DNA from: DATBLE01 sp046732255
GTDB lineage: Bacteria; Actinomycetota; Thermoleophilia; Gaiellales; Gaiellaceae
Assembly (NCBI GenBank): GCA_046732255.1
Contig: JBKPMR010000060.1
Coordinates: 1-8,215 of the forward strand
Direction of reading: 5' to 3'
Length of the DNA stretch: 8,215 nucleotides
Part shown: in pieces, positions 1 through 7,112 of the stretch
Layout of the letters: each line of letters opens with the position of its first letter
Numbering within the stretch: the first letter of the stretch is position 1
Translations under genes and position numbers: made by a program
Notes under the pieces: model-generated
Databases searched by the model: none
Seen by the model: only the letters and a program-made list of their open reading frames with translations
What the model was told of the DNA's origin: nothing

Positions 1-552
1 GAAGACGCCCGAATCCCAGGCGTCGAGGAAGGCGTGCGCGATGTCGGGATCGAACTGGGTGCCGGCGCAGCGGTCCACTTCCTGGGCGGCCTGATCGGAC
101 CGGAGTGCCTTCCGGTAGGGACGGTTCGACGTCATGGCGTCGTAGCTGTCCACCACTCCGAGGATCCGGGCCTCGAGCGGGATCTCCGGCCCGGCCTGTC
201 CGGTCGGGTAGCCGCCGCCGTCCCACCGCTCGTGGTGATGGAGCACTGCCGGCATCGCCGTCCGCAGCACACGGTCGAGGGCGACGATCCGGGCGCCGAT
301 CTCCGGGTGGGCGCGGACCTCCTGGAGCTCCGCAGCCGTGAGCGGGCCCGGCTTCTTCAGCACCTCGCAACGGACGGCGAGCTTGCCGATGTCGTGAAGC
401 GTCCCGCCGAGCCGAAGTCGGGCGAGCTGCGTCTCGTCGCAGTTCAGCCGGATGCCGACCTCGTACGCCATCCGGGCAACGCGCGTCGAGTGGCCGCGTG
501 TATACGGGTCGGATTCCTCGACCGCCTCGAGCAGCGCCAGTAGGGCCCCCAC
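1..552 (-). CDS. HD-GYP domain protein, probable cyclic-di-GMP phosphodiesterase (3' end outside window)
   Basis: The 184 codons visible form a nearly complete HD-GYP domain. From the GTG at 552: helix with GHSTRVA at 20-26, metal-binding dyad HD at 53-54 in LHDIGKL, AHPEIGARI at 81-89, HHERWDGGGYP at 106-116 with the GYP triad at 114-116, and VVDSYDAMTS at 133-142. In this family the HD and other His/Asp residues hold a two- or three-metal centre that hydrolyses cyclic di-GMP to pGpG and GMP. All main ligands appear present, so activity is plausible. There is no sensor or receiver domain at the N-terminus; the domain starts almost at residue 1. The start is set by an in-frame TGA five codons upstream. 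It lies 36 bases after the dedA-family gene and is probably co-transcribed with it. The AGGAGGG ribosome-binding-like sequence lies about 30 bases before the GTG, too far, so the start is uncertain. No stop codon is reached at base 1. Confidence 0.88.
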   Translation of the reverse strand, partial: MGALLALLEAVEESDPYTRGHSTRVARMAYEVGIRLNCDETQLARLRLGGTLHDIGKLAVRCEVLKKPGPLTAAELQEVRAHPEIGARIVALDRVLRTAMPAVLHHHERWDGGGYPTGQAGPEIPLEARILGVVDSYDAMTSNRPYRKALRSDQAAQEVDRCAGTQFDPDIAHAFLDAWDSGVF

Positions 553-588
553 GGGCGGAGATGTTCAACGTCGACCCGCAGTTCCCTC

Positions 589-1173
589 CTACTCCTGGAC
601 CGCGCGCTTGCGCCACACGTGCGCGCCGACGAGGGCGAGCACGATCAGGCCGGCAATCGCCCCGGCGCCGATCAGACCGTAGGTGTCGAACGCCTCCGCG
701 GCCGCCTTGCCGCCGTAGTAGGCGAGCAACCCGACGGCGGTCGCCCAGCAGATCCCGCCGGCTGCGTTCCAGAAGAAGAACCTCCACCAGGGCATCCTCG
801 TCGCCCCCGCGAGCAGCGCGGCGGTGAAGCGGAGGATCGCCACGAATCGGGCGATGAAGACGGTCTTGCCGCCGTGTGCCTTGAAGAAGCGCTCGGCCGG
901 AGGCAACGCCCGGTCGCTGTACTTCTTCAGCCTCGGCCAGCGGTCGACCAGCCGCAGCCCGTAATGGCGGGCGGCCCAGTAGCCGAGGTTGTCGCCGATG
1001 ATCGCGGCCGCCGCCGCGATCACGATCACCTCCCAGATCTCGTAGTGGCCCTTCGCCGCGAGCAGGCCGGCGGCGATCAGCGCCGTCTCGCCCGGCAACG
1101 GAATCCCCGCCGACTCGAGCATGATCAGGACGAAGAGCAGGCCGAGGCCGACGCTTGTCAGCAAGCTTTCCAC
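589..1173 (-). CDS. DedA/VTT-family membrane protein (SNARE-associated Golgi protein family)
   Basis: A 194-residue integral membrane protein of normal DedA length. Family marks in order: hydrophobic helix 5-20 ending in Glu20; IPLPGE at 24-29 (re-entrant region); GDNLGYWAARHYG at 60-72; the Arg-rich F-x-x-RF-x-x-x-x-R pattern at 107-116 (FIARFVAILR); AG at 122-123 followed by RMPWWRF; then two further helices at about 138-155 and 165-187; and a basic C-terminus (WRKR). Characterised family members move undecaprenyl phosphate or phospholipids across the cytoplasmic membrane, so lipid-carrier transport is the likely role; the substrate cannot be told here. The reading frame continues upstream to 1464, but that part is Arg/Pro-rich and lies antisense to pntAA. 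I therefore chose the GTG at 1173, where the family alignment begins. No clear ribosome binding site precedes it. The HD-GYP gene follows after 36 bases. Confidence 0.9.
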   Translation of the reverse strand: MESLLTSVGLGLLFVLIMLESAGIPLPGETALIAAGLLAAKGHYEIWEVIVIAAAAAIIGDNLGYWAARHYGLRLVDRWPRLKKYSDRALPPAERFFKAHGGKTVFIARFVAILRFTAALLAGATRMPWWRFFFWNAAGGICWATAVGLLAYYGGKAAAEAFDTYGLIGAGAIAGLIVLALVGAHVWRKRAVQE

Positions 1174-1211
1174 AGGCGGGGGTCCGACCAGTCTACGGTT
1201 GTGACCTTCAC

Positions 1212-1217
1212 TAGAGT
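1212..1217 (+). promoter_or_regulatory. pntAA promoter: Possible -10 box (TAGAGT) for the pnt operon
   Basis: TAGAGT sits in the 125-bp divergent gap between the dedA-family gene and pntAA. A transcript starting about 7 bases downstream would carry a leader of about 75 nt containing the inverted repeat at 1253-1286. No convincing -35 hexamer lies 16-18 bases upstream, so this is a weak call. Confidence 0.22.
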
Positions 1218-1252
1218 TCTGCCCGCATGGCTTCGCCACGCGATCCAGGGCA

Positions 1253-1298
1253 CCGGCCGGGCGAACAGCAAACCCATCCCGGCCGGCTTTCCTCCGGC
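1253..1298 (+). promoter_or_regulatory. Inverted repeats in the pntAA leader, two alternative hairpins
   Basis: CCGGCCGGG (1253-1261) is matched perfectly by CCCGGCCGG (1278-1286) across a 16-nt spacer. The downstream arm also overlaps GCCGG (1282-1286), which can pair with CCGGC (1294-1298) directly in front of the ATG across a 7-nt loop. The two pairings are mutually exclusive. This region has no purine-rich ribosome binding site. GC-rich palindromes occur by chance in such DNA, so function is unproven. Confidence 0.3.
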
Positions 1299-2387
1299 AT
1301 GCGGATCGGAGTCCCGACGGAGACCGCCGAGGGCGAGCGCCGGGTGGCACTGGTGCCGGAGGTGGTCGCCAAGCTTGTCGAGGGTGGACATACGGTCTCG
1401 GTCGAACGCGGCGCCGGAAGCGCCGCGTCGTTCGAGGACAGGGCATATGCGGACGCCGGCGCATCGTTCGTCGACGGCGCCTGGGACGCCGACGTCGTCG
1501 TCAAGGTCCAGAAGCCGACGGCGGAGGAGGCCGGGCGGCTGCACGACGGCGCCGTCCTGATCGGCTTCCTCCAGCCGCTGACCGACCAGGAGGGGATCGA
1601 CCGGCTCGCGGCGCAGGGCGTCGTCGCCTTCGCGATGGAGTCGATCCCGCGGATTACACGCGCGCAGTCGATGGACGCGCTGTCGTCCCAGGCAACCGTC
1701 GGCGGCTACAAGGCGGCCCTGATCGCTGCCGACAGGCTGCCGCGGTTCCTGCCGATGCTCACCACCGCCGCCGGCACGGTGCAGCCGGCGAAGGTGCTCG
1801 TGATCGGCGCCGGCGTCGCCGGGCTGCAGGCGATCGCGACCGCACGCCGGCTCGGCGCGGTCGTCTTCGGATTCGACGTCCGCTCGGCGGTGAAGGAGCA
1901 GATCGAGTCGTTGGGGGCAAAGTTTCTCGACCTCGGAGTCAAGGGCGAGGAGACCGCGGGCGGCTATGCGGCCGAGTTGACGCCCGAGCAGCAAGCGCAG
2001 CAGCAGACGGAGCTCGAGAAGCGGCTTCCGGAGTTCGACGCCGTGATCACGACCGCCGCAGTCCCCGGCCGCTCTGCGCCGAAGCTGATCCCGGCCTCGG
2101 CGGTCAAGGCGATGCGCCCCGGCTCCGTGATCGTCGACCTCGCCGCCGAGACGGGCGGCAACTGCGAGCTCACCGTCCCAGGTGAGGAGGTCGTGCGCGA
2201 CGGCGTGACGATCGTCGGCCGGCTCAACCTGCCGAGCGAGATGCCGTACCACGCCAGCCAGCTGTACGCCCGCAACGTCCAGGCGCTGCTCGCCTTGCTC
2301 GCGCCCGAGGGCGAGCTCGTACTGGACTTCGACGACGAGATCATCGCCGGCGCCTGCGTCACGCGGAAGGAGGCCAATCCGGAATGA
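1299..2387 (+). CDS. pntAA: NAD(P) transhydrogenase subunit alpha part 1 (NAD(H)-binding domain I)
   Basis: A 362-residue soluble domain I of the proton-translocating NAD(P) transhydrogenase, in the split arrangement known from Rhodospirillum rubrum. It binds NAD(H) and exchanges hydride with the NADP-binding domain III of PntB. Seen in the sequence: N-terminal MRIGVPTE with RRVALVPEVV; the RITRAQSMDALSSQA segment with GGYKAAL after it; Rossmann motif GAGVAG at 170-175 with Asp193 at the end of the second strand (FGFDVR); the AGGYA motif; and AAETGGNCE followed by a SQLYARN segment. The frame is open back to an ATG at 1227. That would add 24 residues outside the family, so the ATG at 1299, where homology starts, is chosen. 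It has no obvious Shine-Dalgarno sequence. Its stop overlaps the pntAB start (ATGA). Relatives include alanine dehydrogenase, but the partner genes settle the identity. Confidence 0.95.
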   Translation: MRIGVPTETAEGERRVALVPEVVAKLVEGGHTVSVERGAGSAASFEDRAYADAGASFVDGAWDADVVVKVQKPTAEEAGRLHDGAVLIGFLQPLTDQEGIDRLAAQGVVAFAMESIPRITRAQSMDALSSQATVGGYKAALIAADRLPRFLPMLTTAAGTVQPAKVLVIGAGVAGLQAIATARRLGAVVFGFDVRSAVKEQIESLGAKFLDLGVKGEETAGGYAAELTPEQQAQQQTELEKRLPEFDAVITTAAVPGRSAPKLIPASAVKAMRPGSVIVDLAAETGGNCELTVPGEEVVRDGVTIVGRLNLPSEMPYHASQLYARNVQALLALLAPEGELVLDFDDEIIAGACVTRKEANPE

Positions 2388-2725
2388 ACACGAGCTTTCT
2401 GCTCGAGGTGACCGTCCTGATCCTCGCCGCCTTCCTCGGCGTGCAGGTGATCTCGAAGGTGCCGACGCTCCTCCACACGCCGCTGATGTCGGGCACCAAC
2501 GCGATCCATGGGATCGTGATCGTCGGCGCGATCATCGTCGCCGGCGCGCACGGACAGCCCACTTGGCTGCGGATCATGACGCTGGTCGCGGTCGCGCTCG
2601 CGACGGGCAACGTCGTCGGCGGCTTCGTCGTCACCGACCGGATGCTGGAGATGTTCAAGCCGAAGAAGCGGCCGCCGGCGGAGTCGGAGGACGAGACGAA
2701 GAAGGAGGCTCAGGGACAGGCTTAA
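2384..2725 (+). CDS. pntAB: NAD(P) transhydrogenase subunit alpha part 2 (membrane domain II, N-terminal part)
   Basis: A 113-residue small membrane subunit of transhydrogenase. It has three hydrophobic helices at about 4-23, 40-58 and 63-84, and the conserved segment KVPTLLHTPLMSGTNAIHG between the first two, which is diagnostic of PntAB. The C-terminal 20 residues are highly charged (Lys/Glu) and presumably cytoplasmic. With the PntB helices it forms the proton channel. The start ATG overlaps the pntAA stop by four bases, implying translational coupling. The last five codons and the TAA stop lie inside a perfect 30-bp palindrome (2709-2738), so the very C-terminus (AQGQA) is dictated by that repeat and may not be under protein-level selection. 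Confidence 0.94.
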   Translation: MNTSFLLEVTVLILAAFLGVQVISKVPTLLHTPLMSGTNAIHGIVIVGAIIVAGAHGQPTWLRIMTLVAVALATGNVVGGFVVTDRMLEMFKPKKRPPAESEDETKKEAQGQA

Positions 2726-2738
2726 GCCTGTCCCTGAG
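2709..2738. repeat. Perfect 30-bp palindrome over the pntAB stop codon
   Basis: Arm CTCAGGGACAGGC (2709-2721), centre TTAA, then the exact reverse complement GCCTGTCCCTGAG (2726-2738). In RNA this is a 13-bp stem with a UUAA loop. The pntAB TAA stop (2723-2725) lies in the loop. The GAGG that would serve as the pntB ribosome binding site (2736-2739, 5 bases before GTG) is mostly inside the 3' arm. No U-tract follows, so it does not look like a standard intrinsic terminator. Options are an intercistronic hairpin that sets the pntB level by sequestering its ribosome site or stabilising the upstream message, or a mobile REP-type palindrome that inserted here. The sequence itself is certain; the role is not. 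Confidence 0.9.
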
Positions 2739-2744
2739 GCAGTT

Positions 2745-4135
<1,391 letters not shown>

Positions 4136-4139
<4 letters not shown>

Positions 4140-5125
4140 TCCCGCTCTTCCGCGCCCGCGACGTCGAGGCCGCAGTCTCGCCGTCGCGCGCCGTCGACGC
4201 TGTCCGGGACGCGTTCGTCGCCTACGCCCGCGGCGAGTGGTCGATGCCGCCGAAGGTGTACGTCCCCGCCTATCCGGCCGGCGATTTCCGGGCGATGCCG
4301 GCTCTGGGCGCCGGTCACGCGCTGTTGAAGTGGGTGACGTCCTATCCGGGCAATCCCGCGCGAGGGCTGCCGACGGTGACGGGGTTGGTGCTGCTGTCGG
4401 ACGCCTCCGACGGGCGGCTCGTCGCCGTCCTGGACGCGGGAGCGGTGACGGCGCTGCGAACGGGCGCGGCGGCCGTCCTGGCGGCGGAGACGTTGGGTCG
4501 ACACGGAAGTGCAGCGGTGATCGGCGCCGGCGTGAACGGGAAGGCGACAGCGCGGACGTTCCTCGCCCGCGGGCGGGACGTGCTGCTCTGGGACGTCTCG
4601 GAGGAACACGCCCTTGCGGCAGCGGAGGAGCTAGGCGCGCGTGTCGCCTCCTCGCGCGAGGAAGCCTTCGCCGCCGACGTGCTCGTGACGGTGACGCCGG
4701 GCCACGAAGTGTTGCTCCCGGAAGGCTCGCTCCGGCCGGGACAGCACGTGTCGCTGATGGGCGCGGACGGCCCGGGCAAGGCCGAGATCGCGGTCGAGGA
4801 ACTCGGCCGCGCGCGGATCTTCTGCGACGACTGGGAGCAGGGTGTACCAAAAGGAACCTCGGAGCCGCGCGTCCGCCTGTTCGTGGACGACTGGGAACAA
4901 GCATCACATGGCGGGGAGACGGCCGCCGCCGCCGAGGCGGGGGCCCTCGGACGCGAGGACGTGACCGAGCTGGGCGCCGTGCTTGCGGGTGAGTCGCCCG
5001 GCCGTCAGGACGACTCCGACGTAACGCTGTTCGACAGTACGGGACTGGCGATCCAGGACCTGGCGATCGCGCTCGCAGCAATGGAGCGCGTCGACGAGCT
5101 GAACCTGCGTCAGATCGACCTTTGA
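4136..5125 (+). CDS. Ornithine cyclodeaminase / mu-crystallin family dehydrogenase
   Basis: 329 residues, the family's usual size. Members are NAD(P)-dependent: ornithine cyclodeaminase, archaeal-type alanine dehydrogenase and ketimine reductases. Seen: LLKWVTSYPGNP with the substrate Lys65; TALRTGAAA with Arg108; nucleotide-binding GAGVNG at 130-135; MGADGPGKAEI with the conserved acidic residue Asp211; and the C-terminal DSTGLAIQDLAIA stretch. The exact substrate cannot be assigned. The GTG start overlaps the pntB stop (GTGA), so it is the fourth gene of the pnt operon and shares a nicotinamide theme with it. Odd point: residues 231-255 contain DDWEQ twice, 20 residues apart. GRARIFCDDWEQ is followed by a linker and then PRVRLFVDDWEQ, where I expect only one copy. 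The second copy has unusually AT-rich codons (GAA CAA GCA TCA CAT). Folding or activity could be affected, although the frame is intact. Confidence 0.88.
4805..4900 (+). repeat. Imperfect tandem duplication of 20 codons inside the cyclodeaminase-family gene
   Basis: Unit one (4805-4840) encodes GRARIFCDDWEQ and unit two (4865-4900) encodes PRVRLFVDDWEQ. Seven of twelve residues are identical, plus Ile/Leu, and the offset is exactly 60 bases so the frame is kept. The linker contains an AT-richer stretch GGTGTACCAAAAGGAACC (4841-4858) unlike its surroundings. The paralogous remnant at 6768-7016 has one copy of this motif and runs on without a gap, which supports the idea that the extra 20 residues are an insertion. 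Confidence 0.7.
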
Positions 5126-5214
5126 GGAGCCTCCCAGAGTCGACTAGCAGGGTCGCGGCGGTCATCCTCGCAGCTCAACCCAAGCAGGAGGTTGTGGAGG
5201 ATCTCCTCCGCCAT
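5110..5214 (-). CDS. Possible 34-residue small protein, unrecognised
   Basis: The frame starts at an ATG (MAEEILHNLLLGLSCEDD) preceded by AAAGGAG six bases upstream, one of the strongest Shine-Dalgarno sequences in the window. The stop lies 16 bases inside the convergent 3' end of the cyclodeaminase-family gene. The peptide begins with a short amphipathic or hydrophobic helix and ends charged; I recognise no family. The start codon lies inside the 9-bp inverted repeat 5194-5221. It could equally be chance purine richness downstream of the cyclase gene, with which it would share a transcript. Confidence 0.18.
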   Translation of the reverse strand: MAEEILHNLLLGLSCEDDRRDPASRLWEAPQRSI

Positions 5215-5221
5215 CCTCCAC
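5194..5221. repeat. Inverted repeat (9-bp arms) downstream of the pnt operon
   Basis: GTGGAGGAT (5194-5202) and ATCCTCCAC (5213-5221) are perfect inverted arms around a 10-nt spacer. It sits about 70 bases after the end of the plus-strand operon and about 85 bases beyond the end of the minus-strand cyclase gene, in the 181-bp convergent gap. It could act as a bidirectional terminator or processing hairpin, but no T-run follows on either strand. Confidence 0.35.
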
Positions 5222-5296
5222 TCCTTTCGCGGCAGACGGAAGCACACGCTCGACGGCGGCCGCCGGAGGTAAGAGTTCAGTAAATCCTCTGAGCGC

Positions 5297-5316
5297 CGGC
5301 GGCGGATCAGCCGCCG
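5297..5316 (-). terminator. Hairpin enclosing the stop codon of the cyclase gene, possible terminator
   Basis: CGGCGGC (5297-5303) pairs perfectly with GCCGCCG (5310-5316) across a 6-nt loop. The loop holds the TGA stop (complement at 5307-5309) of the minus-strand hydrolase-cyclase gene. The minus strand continues with a GATTTACTGAA-like stretch, somewhat AT-rich but with no U-tract. A weak terminator or 3'-end stabiliser is plausible. Confidence 0.35.
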
Positions 5317-6734
5317 CGAGTAACCGCATACACCCGCCACTCGCCCGGTATGCCCTTGAGCTGGTGGGTGCCACGATCATCGAAGCTGATCCCGGACCCG
5401 GCGACCAGGTCCTTGACCGTGCTCGAGACCAGCACCTCGCCGGGTTGCGCGAGGGAGGAGACGCGGGCACCCGTATGCACTGCGATCCCGGCCACCTTGC
5501 CGTCCATCAGCTCGCACTCGCCCGCGTGCAGGCCGGCGCGCACCTCCAGACCGAGCTCCGTCACGGACTCGACGATCGCGTTCGCACAGCGGATTGCCCG
5601 CGCCGGCCCGTCGAAGGACGCGAAGAAGCCGTCGCCGGCTGTGTCCACCTCCGATCCGCGGAAAAGGACGAGCTGGCGACGGACGAGGTCGTGGTGGCGC
5701 TCGAGGAGGTCGCGCCAAGCGCGGTCGCCGAGCGAGGCCGCCTTTTCGCTGGAGCCGACGATGTCGGTGAAGAGCACCGTGGCGAGCACGCGGTCAGGCT
5801 CGGCCTCCTCCCATCCGGCCTCCCAGGTCTCGGTCAAGAACTGCTCGATCTCGTGAAGGTACGACTCCGAGTCGCCGGCGAACGGCGCGTGGTCAGGGCC
5901 GGGCAGCTCGACATGCCTCGCGCCCTGGATGAGACGCGCCGCTAACCGGGATCCCTCGCGTAGAAACTCGGGCTCTTCGGTTCGGTTGACGACGAGTGTC
6001 GGTAGCCGGATCGTCGGCAGGACAGCACGCACGTCGATGTCCTTGTTCATTCGGTTGAGCGCGTCGAAAGCGCCCGGACTCGCCCCTTGCCGGAACAGCG
6101 TGATCAGCCCCCGAAGGTTCTCCTCATCGAGGCTTGGCATGAGTGGCTGAAGGGATTGCCGCACGAACTCGGGCTCGCCCCAGTGGCGCCGCTCTTCCTC
6201 GCAGGCTCGCTCCCACTCCTCATCGGTGTAGCCCCAGGGGAAGTCGGGTGCCCATAGTGACCGTACGAGCGCACCGCAAAGCACGAGCGCCCAGAGTCTC
6301 TCCGGGTATGTAGCGGCGAAGACCGCGCTCATCGGCCCCCCTTCAGAGAGACCGAGAACCGCGGCGCGCTCCGAGCCGACGGCGTCCATCACGGCGCGCA
6401 CGTCGTCCATCCGCGTCTCGATCGTCGGAGCACCGGCGACCCGGTCCGACATGCCGGTTCCTCGCTTGTCGAAGACGATCAGACGCGAGAACGAGGCCAG
6501 CCGCCGATAGAAGGCCACCAAGGCCGGGATTTCCCAACCGAGCTCAACGTGTGAGACCGAGCCCGGTACGAAGACGAGGTCGAACGGCCCCTCACCCATG
6601 ACCTGGTAGGCAATCGAGACGTCGCCGCTCCGCGCGTAGTGTGTTTCCGCCTGCACGGGCACAGTCTTGCGCGTCACCTGATCCCGTGCGATTGAGACAG
6701 CCCGGGCACCTGTCTCATCCAGCCGAGCTCTCAT
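5307..6734 (-). CDS. Alpha/beta-hydrolase fused to a class III adenylate/guanylate cyclase domain
   Basis: 475 residues from the ATG at 6734. Residues about 50-300 are an alpha/beta-hydrolase: LVFVPGSVSH (oxyanion region), FDKRGTGMSD at 88-97, nucleophile elbow GLSEGG with Ser130, and PGPDHAPF with His282. The usual acidic residue after LPTLVVNRT is Glu253/Glu254, not Asp. Residues about 316-470 are a CHD cyclase domain: VLFTDIVGS with metal Asp324, VDTAGDGFF with metal Asp368, LEVRAGLHAGE, and AVHTGARV with transition-state Arg424. The usual Asn partner is His420 here. This architecture is frequent in actinobacteria; the natural ligand is generally unknown. It should be cytosolic; there is no signal peptide or membrane helix. 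Family similarity begins only near residue 30. A GTG at 6662 (residue 25), 11 bases after AGGTGA, is an equally good start and would leave the inverted repeat 6693-6717 in its leader. The gene stands alone between plus-strand genes. Confidence 0.92.
   Translation of the reverse strand: MRARLDETGARAVSIARDQVTRKTVPVQAETHYARSGDVSIAYQVMGEGPFDLVFVPGSVSHVELGWEIPALVAFYRRLASFSRLIVFDKRGTGMSDRVAGAPTIETRMDDVRAVMDAVGSERAAVLGLSEGGPMSAVFAATYPERLWALVLCGALVRSLWAPDFPWGYTDEEWERACEEERRHWGEPEFVRQSLQPLMPSLDEENLRGLITLFRQGASPGAFDALNRMNKDIDVRAVLPTIRLPTLVVNRTEEPEFLREGSRLAARLIQGARHVELPGPDHAPFAGDSESYLHEIEQFLTETWEAGWEEAEPDRVLATVLFTDIVGSSEKAASLGDRAWRDLLERHHDLVRRQLVLFRGSEVDTAGDGFFASFDGPARAIRCANAIVESVTELGLEVRAGLHAGECELMDGKVAGIAVHTGARVSSLAQPGEVLVSSTVKDLVAGSGISFDDRGTHQLKGIPGEWRVYAVTRGG
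6693..6717 (-). promoter_or_regulatory. Inverted repeat near the 5' end of the hydrolase-cyclase gene, possible operator
   Basis: TGAGACAG (6693-6700) and CTGTCTCA (6710-6717) are perfect 8-bp arms around a 9-nt spacer (CCCGGGCAC), a half-site spacing typical of dimeric repressors. If translation starts at the GTG at 6662, the site is 30-55 bases upstream and could be an operator. If it starts at the ATG at 6734, the site is inside the coding region and probably irrelevant. Confidence 0.28.
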
Positions 6735-6767
6735 CTAGCGGACCGCGCCCGCGGGTGCGTCACTTGC

Positions 6768-7016
6768 GGAATCTGCAACGTCTGGGAGCAGGCGAGCCAC
6801 GGGGACGAGCTGGCGGCCGCGGTCGAGCGAGGTCTTCTCGACCGGGACCGCGTCACCGAGTTAGGCGCCGTGCTGGCGGGTGACGCGCGAGGCCGTCAGG
6901 ACGACTCGGACGTCACCTTGTTCGACTCCACCGGCTTGGCGATCCAGGACCTGGCGATCGCGCTGGCGGCGATGGAGTCGGGGGACCGCCTCGATCTGCC
7001 CACGGTCGACCTCTGA
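6768..7016 (+). pseudogene. C-terminal remnant of a second ornithine cyclodeaminase-family gene
   Basis: An open frame of 83 codons ends at the TGA at 7014-7016 and matches the last 79 residues of the gene at 4136-5125 without gaps: WEQASHG, VTELGAVLAG, and GRQDDSDVTLFD running into STGLAIQDLAIALAAME are shared. By eye about 59 of 79 residues are identical. There is no start codon or N-terminal three quarters: upstream, after a short unrelated stretch, the minus-strand cyclase gene begins at 6734. The nucleotide-binding motif and substrate Lys/Arg are therefore absent and the fragment cannot be an enzyme. Frame and stop are preserved, so the truncation looks recent or the piece is a recombination scar. 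It contains a TTA leucine codon (6861-6863), rare in such GC-rich DNA. It is on the same strand as the intact copy, about 1.9 kb downstream. Confidence 0.85.
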
Positions 7017-7112
7017 CGGATCAGCTGATTGTTGATGCTCGATGCCCGCCCCCCGGAACCGCGTTGCATTCCGCCGCCCGCGGGGGATGGCTTCCCGCAC
7101 TCGTCGGCGAGA

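Noticed and set aside
34..543. Plus-strand 169-codon frame
   Set aside because: Antisense to the HD-GYP domain, whose catalytic motifs are all visible on the minus strand.
1227..1298. N-terminal extension of PntAA from the ATG at 1227
   Set aside because: Domain I proteins begin at the MRIGVPTE-type strand. The 24 added residues are polar and Pro/Gly-rich without similarity.
1174..1464. N-terminal extension of the DedA protein to a start at 1464
   Set aside because: The added 97 residues are Arg/Pro-rich, overlap pntAA on the other strand and precede the normal family start.
619..1560. Plus-strand 313-codon frame opposite the DedA gene and into pntAA
   Set aside because: Composition typical of a shadow frame. 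The minus-strand DedA motifs and the pntAA frame explain the region.
1158..2252. Minus-strand 364-codon frame opposite pntAA
   Set aside because: Arg/His/Leu-rich composition, no motif, entirely antisense to a well supported gene.
2709..2738. Reading the 30-bp palindrome as an intrinsic terminator
   Set aside because: No U-tract follows, and the essential partner gene pntB begins 7 bases later on the same strand.
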